Below are positions 31,568 to 42,213 of a stretch of DNA of 64,000 nt, piece after piece (the first letter of the stretch is position 1; every line of letters starts with the position of its first letter). Source of the stretch: Deinococcus malanensis (lineage in GTDB: Bacteria > Deinococcota > Deinococci > Deinococcales > Deinococcaceae); the NCBI RefSeq assembly GCF_014647655.1, contig NZ_BMPP01000011.1, positions 87,577 through 151,576 on the forward strand, read 5' to 3'. The position numbers were made by a program, and so were the translations under genes. Below the pieces are notes generated by a model. That model was not told the origin of the DNA, searched no databases, and was given only the letters and a program-made list of their open reading frames with translations.

Positions 31568-31595
31568 ACAGGAGGGGGCCTGCGCTCCCTCCTGT
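31568..31595 (+). terminator. Intercistronic hairpin between V-ATPase B and D
   Basis: 9-bp perfect stem ACAGGAGGG (31568-31576) with 31587-31595, 10-nt loop, followed by TTCCCCC. It lies only 27 nt before subunit D, between genes of one complex, so it is more likely a partial terminator or mRNA stability element than a full stop. Confidence 0.5.
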
Positions 31596-31622
31596 TTCCC
31601 CCGCAAGAGGAGGTGAATATCA

Positions 31623-32297
31623 ATGGCAGGACAGATCAGCCCTACCCGCAGCGCCCTGCTCGCCAGTAAGGCCAGCCTCAAGACGGCGTCCGGCGGCGCA
31701 GACCTGCTCAAGCGCAAGCGTGACGCCCTGATCGGCGAATTCTTTGCCCTGGTCAAGGACGCGCTGGCGGCGCGCGAGCAGCTCGGCGGTGTCAGCAAGG
31801 GTGCCTACACCAGCCTGTTCGGGGCCAAGGCCTGGGACAGCCCCGAAGCTGTGGAGAGCCTCAGTCTGGCAGGAAGCGGCGACTACGCCGTGAATATGCA
31901 GATTGAAAGCATCTACGGCGTCAAGGTCCCCCGCATCAATATTCCTGAGCGCAACCAGACGACGAACTTCAGCCCCATCAACGTCGGGGCGCGCACCATT
32001 CAGGCGGCCACCGATTTTGGCGGCGTCATGGAAGCCATCGTGAAGGTCGCCGCAACCGAAACCAAGCTGCGCCGGATCGGCGAGGAGATCAAGAAGACCT
32101 CCCGCCGCGTCAATGCTCTGGAGCAGGTTGTGATTCCCGGCATCGAGGACGACATCCGCTTCATCCGTGGCGTGCTCGACCAGCGCGAACGCGAGGCCAG
32201 CTATACCCAGAAGAAGATCAAGGCCAAGATCGAGGCCAAGGCCGAGCAGCAGCGCAAGGATATTCAGTCGGGCAACCACGGCAGCGCCGCGGACTGA
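31623..32297 (+). CDS. atpD: V-type ATPase subunit D
   Basis: 224 residues with the strong SD AAGAGGAGGTG. Two long helices form the rotor shaft: QISPTRSALLASKASLKTASGGADLLKRKRDAL at the N-terminus and LRRIGEEIKKTSRRVNALEQVVIPG to the end, with the family motif RRVNALEQVVIP. A Lys/Glu-rich tail ends the protein. Last gene of the operon. Confidence 0.97.
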   Translation: MAGQISPTRSALLASKASLKTASGGADLLKRKRDALIGEFFALVKDALAAREQLGGVSKGAYTSLFGAKAWDSPEAVESLSLAGSGDYAVNMQIESIYGVKVPRINIPERNQTTNFSPINVGARTIQAATDFGGVMEAIVKVAATETKLRRIGEEIKKTSRRVNALEQVVIPGIEDDIRFIRGVLDQREREASYTQKKIKAKIEAKAEQQRKDIQSGNHGSAAD

Positions 32298-32313
32298 AGC
32301 TCCTTTCTTGTCG

Positions 32314-32340
32314 AAGTGCCTCCCGCTGTGGGAGGCACTT
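32314..32340. terminator. Bidirectional terminator at the end of the V-ATPase operon
   Basis: Perfect 11-bp stem AAGTGCCTCCC (32314-32324) with 32330-32340, 5-nt loop, then TCACATTT. Sits between convergent atpD and the HD gene. Confidence 0.8.
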
Positions 32341-32346
32341 TCACAT

Positions 32347-32931
32347 TTATCGGCTGTTTTCCAGCGCTGCTATCGCGGCACGCAGGTTGCGCCGGGCCGG
32401 CGCATCAAGGTCCGCATATTCCGGGGTAAGGTACAGTGTCTCGCGTTCCAGAAAGCCGCGCAGCACCGCCAGACGCCCGTGCCGGTAACGGCACTCCGGC
32501 ACATGAGCGTACTCCCTGCGGATGGCCGCATCGTAGACCCCAAACGCTTCCGGGCTGGCGCCCAGGATGCTCAGGTCAGCGTCCACCAGCAGGGCCTCTT
32601 CGTGGGTGAAGGCAGGCGCCACATGCCGGGTGACCAGGATCAGGTCCCGCACCTGCTCACGCAGATCATCCGGTGCTCCCCGTGACGCCAGCCAGGCGTC
32701 GAACAGCTCGGCGCTGCGCTGCTCGTTGTCGGTCGCGCCGGGTTCATAGACCAGGTCATGGCCCCAGACTGCCAGGGCCAGTGCCGGGCTCAGCACTCCG
32801 CGCCGCCCCAGACCCAGCAGCAGCTCGCGCACGTGCACGGCCGTGTGGTAGGCCCGGTGGGGCTCCTGATAGAACGGCAGGGCATACGCCCGCACCCCAG
32901 CGAGCAGGGACCAGGGAACTTCCTGAGCCAT
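32347..32931 (-). CDS. HD-domain metal-dependent phosphohydrolase (predicted)
   Basis: 194 residues if started at ATG 32931 (GGTGAGGT upstream overlaps the glk stop); an in-frame ATG at 32976 would overlap glk. HD residues: RAYHTAVHVRELL (His), LALAVWGHDLVYEP (HD pair) and LLVDADLSILG (Asp). This is the COG4339 type of small HD proteins whose substrate is unknown. It follows glk closely on the same strand. Confidence 0.8.
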   Translation of the reverse strand: MAQEVPWSLLAGVRAYALPFYQEPHRAYHTAVHVRELLLGLGRRGVLSPALALAVWGHDLVYEPGATDNEQRSAELFDAWLASRGAPDDLREQVRDLILVTRHVAPAFTHEEALLVDADLSILGASPEAFGVYDAAIRREYAHVPECRYRHGRLAVLRGFLERETLYLTPEYADLDAPARRNLRAAIAALENSR

Positions 32932-32944
32932 CAAGGGGGCGACC

Positions 32945-33856
32945 TCACCCGTGCTGGGCCGCCAGTGCAGCGCCAATCACTCCCGCGTCGGTGCCCAGCT
33001 GCGCACGCCGGATGGTGACGGGGGCGAAGCCGGCCGCGTAGTCGTTGGCGGCGGCCTGAACCCCCTGGAAAAAAAAGTCCCCCACGCTGGCCACGCCGCC
33101 GCCGATCACGAACACTTCCGGGTCCAGCACCTTCTGCAGGTCGGCCAGCGCCACGCCGATGTGCTTGAGGGCCTGCATGACCACACGCCGGGCGCCTGGG
33201 TGACCCTGCTGCGCCAGCGAGAAGGCCTCTGCGGTGCTGACCTCGCGGTTCAGGGCGTAGCTGGCGTCGCGGGCAATGGCCGTACCACTGGCCATGGCCT
33301 CCAGGGCGCCGTCCAGGCCCGCGCCACTGACCGGCCCGCCGGGCATGACCGTGACATGCCCCAGCTCACCGGCGATGCCGTGCCGGCCGCGCCAGATGCG
33401 CCCGTTAATGACGATCCCGGCGCCGATGCCAGTGCTGACGGTGACGTACACGCTGCTCTCGGCGCCGCGGGCTGCACCCAGGTGGGCCTCGGCCAGGGCG
33501 GCGGCCTTGGCGTCGTTTTCCAGAATGATGCGCTGGCCCAGGCGGTCGCGCAGGCCGTCGACCATGGGGACGTCGGTGAAGCCGTAGATGTTGGGCGCAA
33601 ATTTGACCCGGGTTCGGTCGGCGTTCAGGGGGCCGGGAATGCCCACGCCGATCAGGCGGGCCTCCGGATGCGCGCGCTGAATCTGCTGCACCTGGGCAGC
33701 AATGGCGTCAAGGACCGCCTCCCAGCCGGTCTCGGGGGTTGGCTGCACGTGGCGCTCGAGCAACTGATCGCCTCGCAGCACACCGCAGGCGATCTTGGTG
33801 CCGCCCACGTCCACGCCGATACTGGCGGTCTGGGCACTGGGGATGGGATTGGTCAT
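32945..33856 (-). CDS. ROK-family sugar kinase (glucokinase-like) lacking the zinc motif
   Basis: 303 residues, SD AGGAG before ATG 33856. ATP site DVGGTKIACGV (16-26), phosphate loop SVYVTVSTGIGAG, catalytic Asp115 in ILENDAKAAALAE, substrate Glu/His in GIAGELGHVTV. The ROK zinc motif CxCGxxGCxE reads SGAGLDGALE (177-186): Ser177, Ala179 and Ala184 replace all three Cys. His167 of the site remains. Fold and active site look complete, so it is probably an active kinase, for glucose by overall likeness; sugar specificity is not certain. Confidence 0.85.
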   Translation of the reverse strand: MTNPIPSAQTASIGVDVGGTKIACGVLRGDQLLERHVQPTPETGWEAVLDAIAAQVQQIQRAHPEARLIGVGIPGPLNADRTRVKFAPNIYGFTDVPMVDGLRDRLGQRIILENDAKAAALAEAHLGAARGAESSVYVTVSTGIGAGIVINGRIWRGRHGIAGELGHVTVMPGGPVSGAGLDGALEAMASGTAIARDASYALNREVSTAEAFSLAQQGHPGARRVVMQALKHIGVALADLQKVLDPEVFVIGGGVASVGDFFFQGVQAAANDYAAGFAPVTIRRAQLGTDAGVIGAALAAQHG

Positions 33857-33876
33857 GTGGACTCCTGAAACAGCCC

Positions 33877-33888
33877 GGAACCGGTTCC
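33877..33888. promoter_or_regulatory. 12-bp perfect palindrome GGAACCGGTTCC before the ROK kinase
   Basis: Sits 20 bp upstream of the kinase start, in the 69-bp gap after the small gene at 33926. LacI-type operators are often this kind of centre-CG palindrome, so control by a sugar regulator is possible; inference. Confidence 0.4.
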
Positions 33889-33925
33889 ACGCTTCCGGAA
33901 AGAACGCTTGAAATTGGCTGTTACT

Positions 33926-34237
33926 TTACCGTCTGGGCTCTTCTTCCTCATCCAGGCCGTCTACGCCGCCACCATCGTCTTCGCCCAGCAGGATCAGGGC
34001 TTCACGCAGCTGCACTTCAGGGACGTACAGTCCGACATCGCCCATGTACCCACCGGTCTCGATCTCAATGACCGGCGACCCCATGGCCCACTGAAACGGC
34101 GTGCGCACCACGCTGACCACGCCGCCTTCTGATAGGGTCCGGCGCCAGCCCTCGGCCAGCAGGCGCGGCAGGGTGTCGAGCCGCACCCAGATATCGCCCT
34201 GGTACATCACGCGGTCCTCGTAGCGCACCCCGCTCAC
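33926..34237 (-). CDS. Small acidic-tailed hypothetical protein
   Basis: 103 residues from GTG 34237, overlapping the thioesterase stop (GTGA). Short alpha/beta protein: LLAEGWRRTLSEGGVVSVVRTPFQWAM, then a strand with GLYVPEVQLREALILLGED, then an acidic end (DGLDEEEEPRR). The layout recalls the DUF2007 small signal-transducing family, but the match is weak. Probably co-translated with the thioesterase. Confidence 0.65.
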   Translation of the reverse strand: MSGVRYEDRVMYQGDIWVRLDTLPRLLAEGWRRTLSEGGVVSVVRTPFQWAMGSPVIEIETGGYMGDVGLYVPEVQLREALILLGEDDGGGVDGLDEEEEPRR

Positions 34238-34692
34238 GGGCGGACCATCAACGTCGAGAGGGCTTCACGCACCCACTCCGGCAGCGGCTGAGGCTGATGA
34301 TCGGTGTTGACGCGTACCAGCACCGCACGGGAAAAGGCGCACGGCACGCCGTCGGCCAGAATCCGGGCCACGACGGTCCAGCTGGTGCGGCCCAGACGCT
34401 CGATCAGGGACTCGACCATCAGGTCCTGTCCGGCGCGGATCTCCTGCACGTAGTCCAGTTCCATGCGGGCCAGGACGGTGCGTTCACCGGCATCCCACAA
34501 ACCGACGTCGCGCATCAGCATGATGCGGGCATTTTCCAGGTATTCGCCGTAGCGGCCGTTATTGACGTGATGGTTGGTGTCGATGTCGCTGTAGCGCATC
34601 TGGATGCTGGCGCGGTGGGCGTCGGCCCAGTTCAGCTCCGGAATCCGGCCGGGTGCTGCCTGGGCCGGGGCAGAAGGGGAGACGTCGGTCAT
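34234..34692 (-). CDS. Hotdog-fold acyl-CoA thioesterase (4HBT)
   Basis: 152 residues. RYSDIDTNHHVNNGRYGEYLENARIMLMRDVG (in pieces) is the 4HBT signature; Asp in YSDIDTNHHVNN is the usual catalytic residue. LARMELDYVQEIRAGQDLMVES is the second hotdog strand set. It hydrolyses an acyl-CoA thioester in the cytosol; chain specificity unknown. Confidence 0.9.
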   Translation of the reverse strand: MTDVSPSAPAQAAPGRIPELNWADAHRASIQMRYSDIDTNHHVNNGRYGEYLENARIMLMRDVGLWDAGERTVLARMELDYVQEIRAGQDLMVESLIERLGRTSWTVVARILADGVPCAFSRAVLVRVNTDHQPQPLPEWVREALSTLMVRP

Positions 34693-34790
34693 GTCGTCCA
34701 GTGTAGCGGCGCCGTGAGGCTGGTCCCGAACTCCGCTTTTTCGGCCCCAGGAGCAAATGACCCTCAGGACACAGCGCTATGCTGCTGCAC

Positions 34791-35168
34791 ATGGATCATG
34801 GTGCTCCCCCGCCACCGCCCGCACCGCGCCGGGACCTATGGCGGCGTCTGAGCCGGCTGCCCCTGAGCATGATGCTGGCCAGCCTGCTCACTGGCCTGGG
34901 CATCGTGCAGCTGACGTTCCAGCTGGGACATACCGCCTACCGCAGCGTCACGTGGAGCCAGCAGACCCGCGAGACCCGCGAACGTATCCAGGGTCTGGAG
35001 CGTGACGTGAAAATCCTGCGGGATGCCGAGCGCAACGCCACCAATCCGGACTACCTGCGCGAGCAGGCGCGCTGTCAGGGGTTTGTGGGGGCAGACGAAC
35101 AGGTCGTTGTGGCGACCAATGCCCCAGACACCCCGCGCGAGAACTGCCGCATTATCCGCCTGCCCTGA
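34791..35168 (+). CDS. FtsB/DivIC-like septum protein
   Basis: 125 residues from ATG 34791. The -10 box TATGCT (34778-34783) ends 7 nt upstream, so the ATG at 34779 lies inside the promoter and cannot be used. Pro-rich cytosolic head, one membrane helix (LSMMLASLLTGLGIVQLTFQLG), then a coiled coil (RETRERIQGLERDVKILRDAERN) and a short domain with YLREQARCQGFVGADEQVVV. This layout matches bitopic FtsB/DivIC-type divisome proteins. Two Cys in the outer part could bond. Confidence 0.75.
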   Translation: MDHGAPPPPPAPRRDLWRRLSRLPLSMMLASLLTGLGIVQLTFQLGHTAYRSVTWSQQTRETRERIQGLERDVKILRDAERNATNPDYLREQARCQGFVGADEQVVVATNAPDTPRENCRIIRLP

Positions 35169-35222
35169 GATCGGGTGGCTCGGGCTGCGGCGGCCAGAGC
35201 CGTAAACGCGGCCCAGCGACAG

Positions 35223-36527
<1,305 letters not shown>

Positions 36528-36592
36528 GCGGCATTGTACCGAGGACATGGTGAGTGCCCGGGAAGCTCGGCTGACAGCAGTATTCCGCTTTA

Positions 36593-36619
36593 TTGACGGG
36601 AGAGGCGCACTCCCGTCAA
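36593..36619. terminator. Hairpin between the CDGSH gene and the phosphorylase
   Basis: Perfect 10-bp stem TTGACGGGAG (36593-36602) with 36610-36619, 7-nt loop. No good T-tract on either strand. It most likely ends the WYL-CDGSH transcript (minus strand). The rest of 36528-36733 holds no gene. Confidence 0.5.
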
Positions 36620-36733
36620 CTTCAGGCCCCGTCTGCCGCGGTCACTTGCTCCCCTCGCCCAACAGCCGTTGATAGTTGAAGCCCTTGACTGCTGTGGACC
36701 CCACCATGAGGACTGCTCTGTGTGCCCTGGCGG

Positions 36734-37159
36734 TCAGTGGCTGGTCCATCCCACCTGGGCATGCGTACCGTCACAGTAAGGCTTGTTGCTGCTTGCTCCA
36801 CAGCGGCACAGTGCGGCGCGCACCTCACGCTGGCCTGCAATGTTCAGGTTGCCGCGCAGCACCAACGGTCCGTCCGGCACCAGGGTAACGGTAGTGATGT
36901 CCTCCGGCTGTTCTGGGCCATCATCGGTCAGGACATAGTGCAGCGCCCCGGTCGGACAGGCGCGCACGACCGCCGCGACCTCTTCGGCAGAGGCCTGATC
37001 CGCCTGTATCCACGGCCGCTCGCCGGGGCGGAACACTGTGGGCAGGGCCCGCACGCAGTTGGCGACATGCACGCAGCGCCGGGCGTCGTAGTACACCGTC
37101 ACGCCATGTCCGCTGTAGGCCTTGCCCTGGGCGAGGTCACTGTTTGTGGGGTGGCTCAT
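36734..37159 (-). CDS. Ferredoxin-like plus CDGSH iron-sulfur protein
   Basis: 141 residues from ATG 37159. N-terminal Fer4_19 divergent ferredoxin domain (CVHVANCVRALPTVF...VVRACPTGALHY, residues about 30-80) and a C-terminal CDGSH domain with the full 2Fe-2S motif CRCGASSNKPYCDGTH (residues 117-132 region). It overlaps the WYL gene by 4 nt (ATGA), implying one transcript; a TACACT also sits 5 nt upstream, inside the WYL coding end. Probably an electron carrier or iron-sulfur sensor. Confidence 0.9.
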   Translation of the reverse strand: MSHPTNSDLAQGKAYSGHGVTVYYDARRCVHVANCVRALPTVFRPGERPWIQADQASAEEVAAVVRACPTGALHYVLTDDGPEQPEDITTVTLVPDGPLVLRGNLNIAGQREVRAALCRCGASSNKPYCDGTHAQVGWTSH

Positions 37160-38112
37160 GGCCCAGTGTAAGCGGTCTGCTGCGCACAACGCCGGGCCAG
37201 CGTACCGAACGCCTCACGGAGCTCAGGCGGTCCGTCCACCCGGAAGGTGACTGCCAGCCCCAGCAGAAACGCCGCGAACGACTCCAGCTCCTCACGTTGG
37301 GTACGCAGGCGGGTGCCGCCCTCCTCCGGGAGGATCTCGGTGTGCCAGGCAGACACCCGGCCACGCAGTTCTTCAGGTGGGCAGGCCAGCCACACGCTGA
37401 CCTCGTGCATCTGAATTCCGGGAAGTGAGGCGCGCAGCACCGCAGCAGCGTCGAAATCAGCAGGAGCCACAAACTGCGTGTCAAGCACGCAGAGGCTGTC
37501 CATCCTGTCAAGACGGAATGAACGCAAAGCGCCGCGCAGCAGACACCAGCCCACCGCATACCAGCGGCCGCCCAGGTGCAGGACCCGGTAGATATTGGCC
37601 TGCCGGGTGGTACCTGCTCCCTGCGCCGCGACATACCGGAATTCGACGGTGCGTGATTCGCGCACTGCCCGTAACAGGGCAGCCAGCAGGGCCGCGTCGG
37701 TGCTGACAACCCAGGGCGAGGCGTCCAGCTGCACGGCTGTCTCCAGGGCCTGAATCCCGTCGCGCAGGGGCGCCGGAAGGGTACGGGAAAGCTTGGCGCC
37801 CGCAGCCTCCGCCGCAGGGGCCAGGGTGTGCAGGCCCAGGTGCCGGAGCGCCCGCAGTCCAAGGGCCAGACTCAGGGCCTCTTCGCCAGTAAACATCAGA
37901 GGTGGCAGCCGAAAGCCGGGCTTCAGGCGGTAGGTGCCGCCCACGCCGCGACGGCCCTCGACCGGAATGCCCAGGTCCTGCAGCCGCGCCACATAGCGCT
38001 GCACGGTACGCGGGCTGACTTCCAGTCGGCGGGCCAGTTCGGCTCCGGTCACGCTTTCGCGGGCCTGCAGCAATTCCAGCACGGTCAGTACGCGCATGGA
38101 CGGGTCATACAT
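37156..38112 (-). CDS. HTH-WYL transcription regulator
   Basis: 318 residues from ATG 38112; TACACT (38119-38124) ends 6 nt upstream, no SD, so leaderless. N-terminal HTH_11 domain (RVLTVLELLQARESVTGAELARRLEVSPRTVQRYVARLQDLG in pieces, residues 6-48) and a WYL domain (residues about 130-210, with GGRWYAVGWCLLRGALRSFRLDRM) plus a WCX-like C-terminal part. Divergent from the DinB gene at 38199 with 86 bp between, so it may control that gene and itself. WYL domains sense small ligands or nucleic acids. Confidence 0.9.
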   Translation of the reverse strand: MYDPSMRVLTVLELLQARESVTGAELARRLEVSPRTVQRYVARLQDLGIPVEGRRGVGGTYRLKPGFRLPPLMFTGEEALSLALGLRALRHLGLHTLAPAAEAAGAKLSRTLPAPLRDGIQALETAVQLDASPWVVSTDAALLAALLRAVRESRTVEFRYVAAQGAGTTRQANIYRVLHLGGRWYAVGWCLLRGALRSFRLDRMDSLCVLDTQFVAPADFDAAAVLRASLPGIQMHEVSVWLACPPEELRGRVSAWHTEILPEEGGTRLRTQREELESFAAFLLGLAVTFRVDGPPELREAFGTLARRCAQQTAYTGP

Positions 38113-38198
38113 GCACCCAGTGTAAAAGAGAAATACGACACGTTCTGACGGCAATGCTGGTTACGCTGTGGGCAGATTCGACCTGAGGAGGTTCATCT

Positions 38199-38684
38199 AT
38201 GACGATCCACACCATGCCCGCCGCTGTCCTGACCCTCGACGCCCTGTTGACTCACTGGCAGGGCAACCGGGGGCTCACCCGCCGCGTGATCGAGGCCTTT
38301 CCCGAAGGCGACCTGTTCAGCTTCACGGCGGCGCCTCCCATGCGCTCCTTTGGTGAACTCGCCTGGGAACTCCAGGGTCTGACCGAGTACTGCCTGAAGG
38401 GCCTGTCCACCGATGACTGGAGCTGGCAGCCTCCCCAGGAACCTGACCCCAAAGACCGCCTCGCGTTGCTGAGCGCCTGGGATGCCCAGACGCCCCGGCT
38501 GGCCCAGGCGTTGCCGGACGCCGACCCCATGTGGTTCACACGCAAGCAGGATATGCCCTGGGGTCATCTGTCGCCGCTGGATACCGTGCTGTACGCTATA
38601 GACAACGAAAACCATCATCGCGGGCAGGGGTACGTGTACCTGCGTGCCCTGGGTATCGAGCCCCCGGCCTTCCACGAGCGTTGA
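38199..38684 (+). CDS. DinB-family protein
   Basis: 161 residues, SD GAGGAGG. DinB four-helix bundle: FSFTAAPPMRSFGELAWELQGLTEYCLKGL near residues 40-69, WSWQPP, and the late His pair ENHHRGQGYVYLRALG. A first metal His is less clear than in the gene at 39013. It is divergent from the WYL regulator, a common partnership for DinB proteins. The function (thiol transfer, detoxification) is unknown. Confidence 0.85.
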   Translation: MTIHTMPAAVLTLDALLTHWQGNRGLTRRVIEAFPEGDLFSFTAAPPMRSFGELAWELQGLTEYCLKGLSTDDWSWQPPQEPDPKDRLALLSAWDAQTPRLAQALPDADPMWFTRKQDMPWGHLSPLDTVLYAIDNENHHRGQGYVYLRALGIEPPAFHER

Positions 38685-39012
38685 GGCTGCCCGCTGCATG
38701 CCATCTGGACCAGTGCAACTGTTGCTGGAGCCGGGTGGCTGCGGCCGTGTGTCTGCTCACGCGACCCCAGGTCAAGGCCAACCAGGGCTCCCGGAGAGGC
38801 GGCTGGCAGCTGTGTTCAGGAAGCAAGTGTGGGTGGTATGGCGTACATCTGGCATACGGATGCACCCCGACCCAGCCCTGGCGCTTTTGCCGGCGTCTTG
38901 TCACCGCGCCTGCTGATGTGCGCCACGGGCCGCCAGAGTCAGGTCACTATGAACAAGCCAGCCCAGACCACCGCACGCCCCCCTCTCACCTCAGCGCTGA
39001 CAGGAGATTCTT
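38685..39012. other. Intergenic region between two DinB genes
   Basis: 328 bases without a supportable gene. Only the SD GGAG before ATG 39013 stands out. No terminator of note and no RDRM-like palindrome were seen. Confidence 0.5.
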
Positions 39013-39513
39013 ATGTCCGATACCGACCTGATTCTCAGTACCTTCCGCCGCAACGCCCGCGTCAACGCAGTCCTCCTGGCAACGGTCACGGCAGCAGACC
39101 TGGACCTTGGTGACGGCCGGGGCGGCTGGAGTGTGGGACAGCATCTGGGGCATCTGGCAGGCTTCCGTGCCGGCTGGCTTTCGCACATCTCGCCGGCCCA
39201 TGCCTCAGGGCTGCCAGAGGTCGTGGCGGGGACCGAAGAGAGGTTCTGGCTGACCACACGTGACGTCGCACAGCTGGCCGACGCTCTGGACAGGGGAGAC
39301 GAGGCGGCGCTGAACGCGGTCCAGGCTGCCCTGACCGAGAAACGGGGCTTTGACGGCGTCTACACGTCCCACCCGGCGCAGTTCCTGATCCATACGCTGG
39401 TGCACGACAGCCACCACCGGGGGCAGATCATGTCTCTGTTGCGTCAGGGTGGCCGTGCGCCCATTGAGATGGACATACTGGACCGTCAGACCTGGGCCAT
39501 CTGGCGCGAGTAG
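39013..39513 (+). CDS. DinB-family protein
   Basis: 166 residues, SD AGGAG. Classical DinB pattern: RGGWSVGQHLGHLAGFRAGWLSHI (first metal His in GHLAG), then FLIHTLVHDSHHRGQIMSLLRQGG with the H-x3-H pair. C-terminal MDILDRQTWAIWRE. Second DinB protein in 1.4 kb but not a close duplicate of the first. Cytosolic, probably metal-binding. Confidence 0.9.
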   Translation: MSDTDLILSTFRRNARVNAVLLATVTAADLDLGDGRGGWSVGQHLGHLAGFRAGWLSHISPAHASGLPEVVAGTEERFWLTTRDVAQLADALDRGDEAALNAVQAALTEKRGFDGVYTSHPAQFLIHTLVHDSHHRGQIMSLLRQGGRAPIEMDILDRQTWAIWRE

Positions 39514-39533
39514 CTTCTGACAGGCCCTCTCAC

Positions 39534-39950
39534 ATGGCAGCATGGAAGGTGTCTCCTTCACTATCCCTGTCTCTGCTGCCGGCGGGTTTCGCTGTGGCGC
39601 AGCTCCCTATTGGAGGACCTTTTCCTGCGCCGGGCGGAAGCTTATTCAGCCTGACCCTGGCCGCCGACGAGTGTTCCCTGGTCTGCGAAGAACATCTTGT
39701 ACCGGAAGGAGCGCGGGCACAGCGCGGCTGGGTGGCCCTCAAGCTGCACGGGCCTTTCGAGTTCAGTCTGACTGGCATCCTGGCCTCGGTCCTGAACCCG
39801 CTACGCGACGCTGGCGTAGGCATTTTTGCGCTCAGTACGTTTAATACCGACTATGTACTGGTGGCCCGGAATCAGCTTCCGGCGACGCTGACGACATTGC
39901 GCAATGCCGGGCATACTGTGCTGGGAACGGAAAACGCTGCTGGTGCGTGA
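39534..39950 (+). CDS. ACT-domain protein
   Basis: 138 residues with two ACT-like halves; the second (KLHGPFEFSLTGILASVLNPLRDAGVGIFALSTFNTDYVLVA, in pieces) matches the ACT_7/CASTOR-type domain that binds amino acids. The first half contains SLFSLTLAADECSLVCEE. The start is uncertain: no SD is clear at ATG 39534. It is a likely small amino-acid sensor; ligand unknown. Confidence 0.82.
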   Translation: MAAWKVSPSLSLSLLPAGFAVAQLPIGGPFPAPGGSLFSLTLAADECSLVCEEHLVPEGARAQRGWVALKLHGPFEFSLTGILASVLNPLRDAGVGIFALSTFNTDYVLVARNQLPATLTTLRNAGHTVLGTENAAGA

Positions 39951-40138
39951 TTGTCTCCGGCGGCTCCGTGTTGATGTGTGACCAGAAGCAGCAGGTAGCT
40001 GTCGCTGAAGAGAAGATGCTGGAATGGACCAGCCTCCTGAAGTTGGCCGGGACAAGTCCAGATCCGGCGAATGGAAAAGGCGCTGCTCTGAGACTCCACC
40101 AGGGAACGCCTGACCGGGGTGCAGTTCAGCACCAGCAC

Positions 40139-40163
40139 ACAAAAACCCCCGCCGGAGCGGGGG
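40139..40163 (-). terminator. Terminator of ftsH
   Basis: On the minus strand a 7-bp G/C stem (40146-40152/40157-40163) with a 4-nt loop is followed by five T. It lies 23 nt after the ftsH stop. The 39951-40138 stretch has no gene. Confidence 0.85.
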
Positions 40164-40185
40164 GCAGTAGCGTCAGACCTGCTGG

Positions 40186-42054
<1,869 letters not shown>

Positions 42055-42213
42055 GGGTAAGCCTCCGGGAAAAAGGGTGAAATAGGGCGAGCGAGACGCC
42101 ACGCGCCCCGTGGACTTGAGTCTACCAAGCTCAAGATGTATGTGTGTCCCGCAGGTCACGTACGGGGTTCACGAATCCCAAAGTTTCGTGCTGGCGCGCT
42201 ATGCTCGCCTACG

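Noticed and set aside
37160..37170. Independent leaderless promoter for the CDGSH gene
   Set aside because: TACACT lies inside the last codons of the WYL gene; ATGA coupling explains expression, and the hexamer may be chance. Kept only as a remark.
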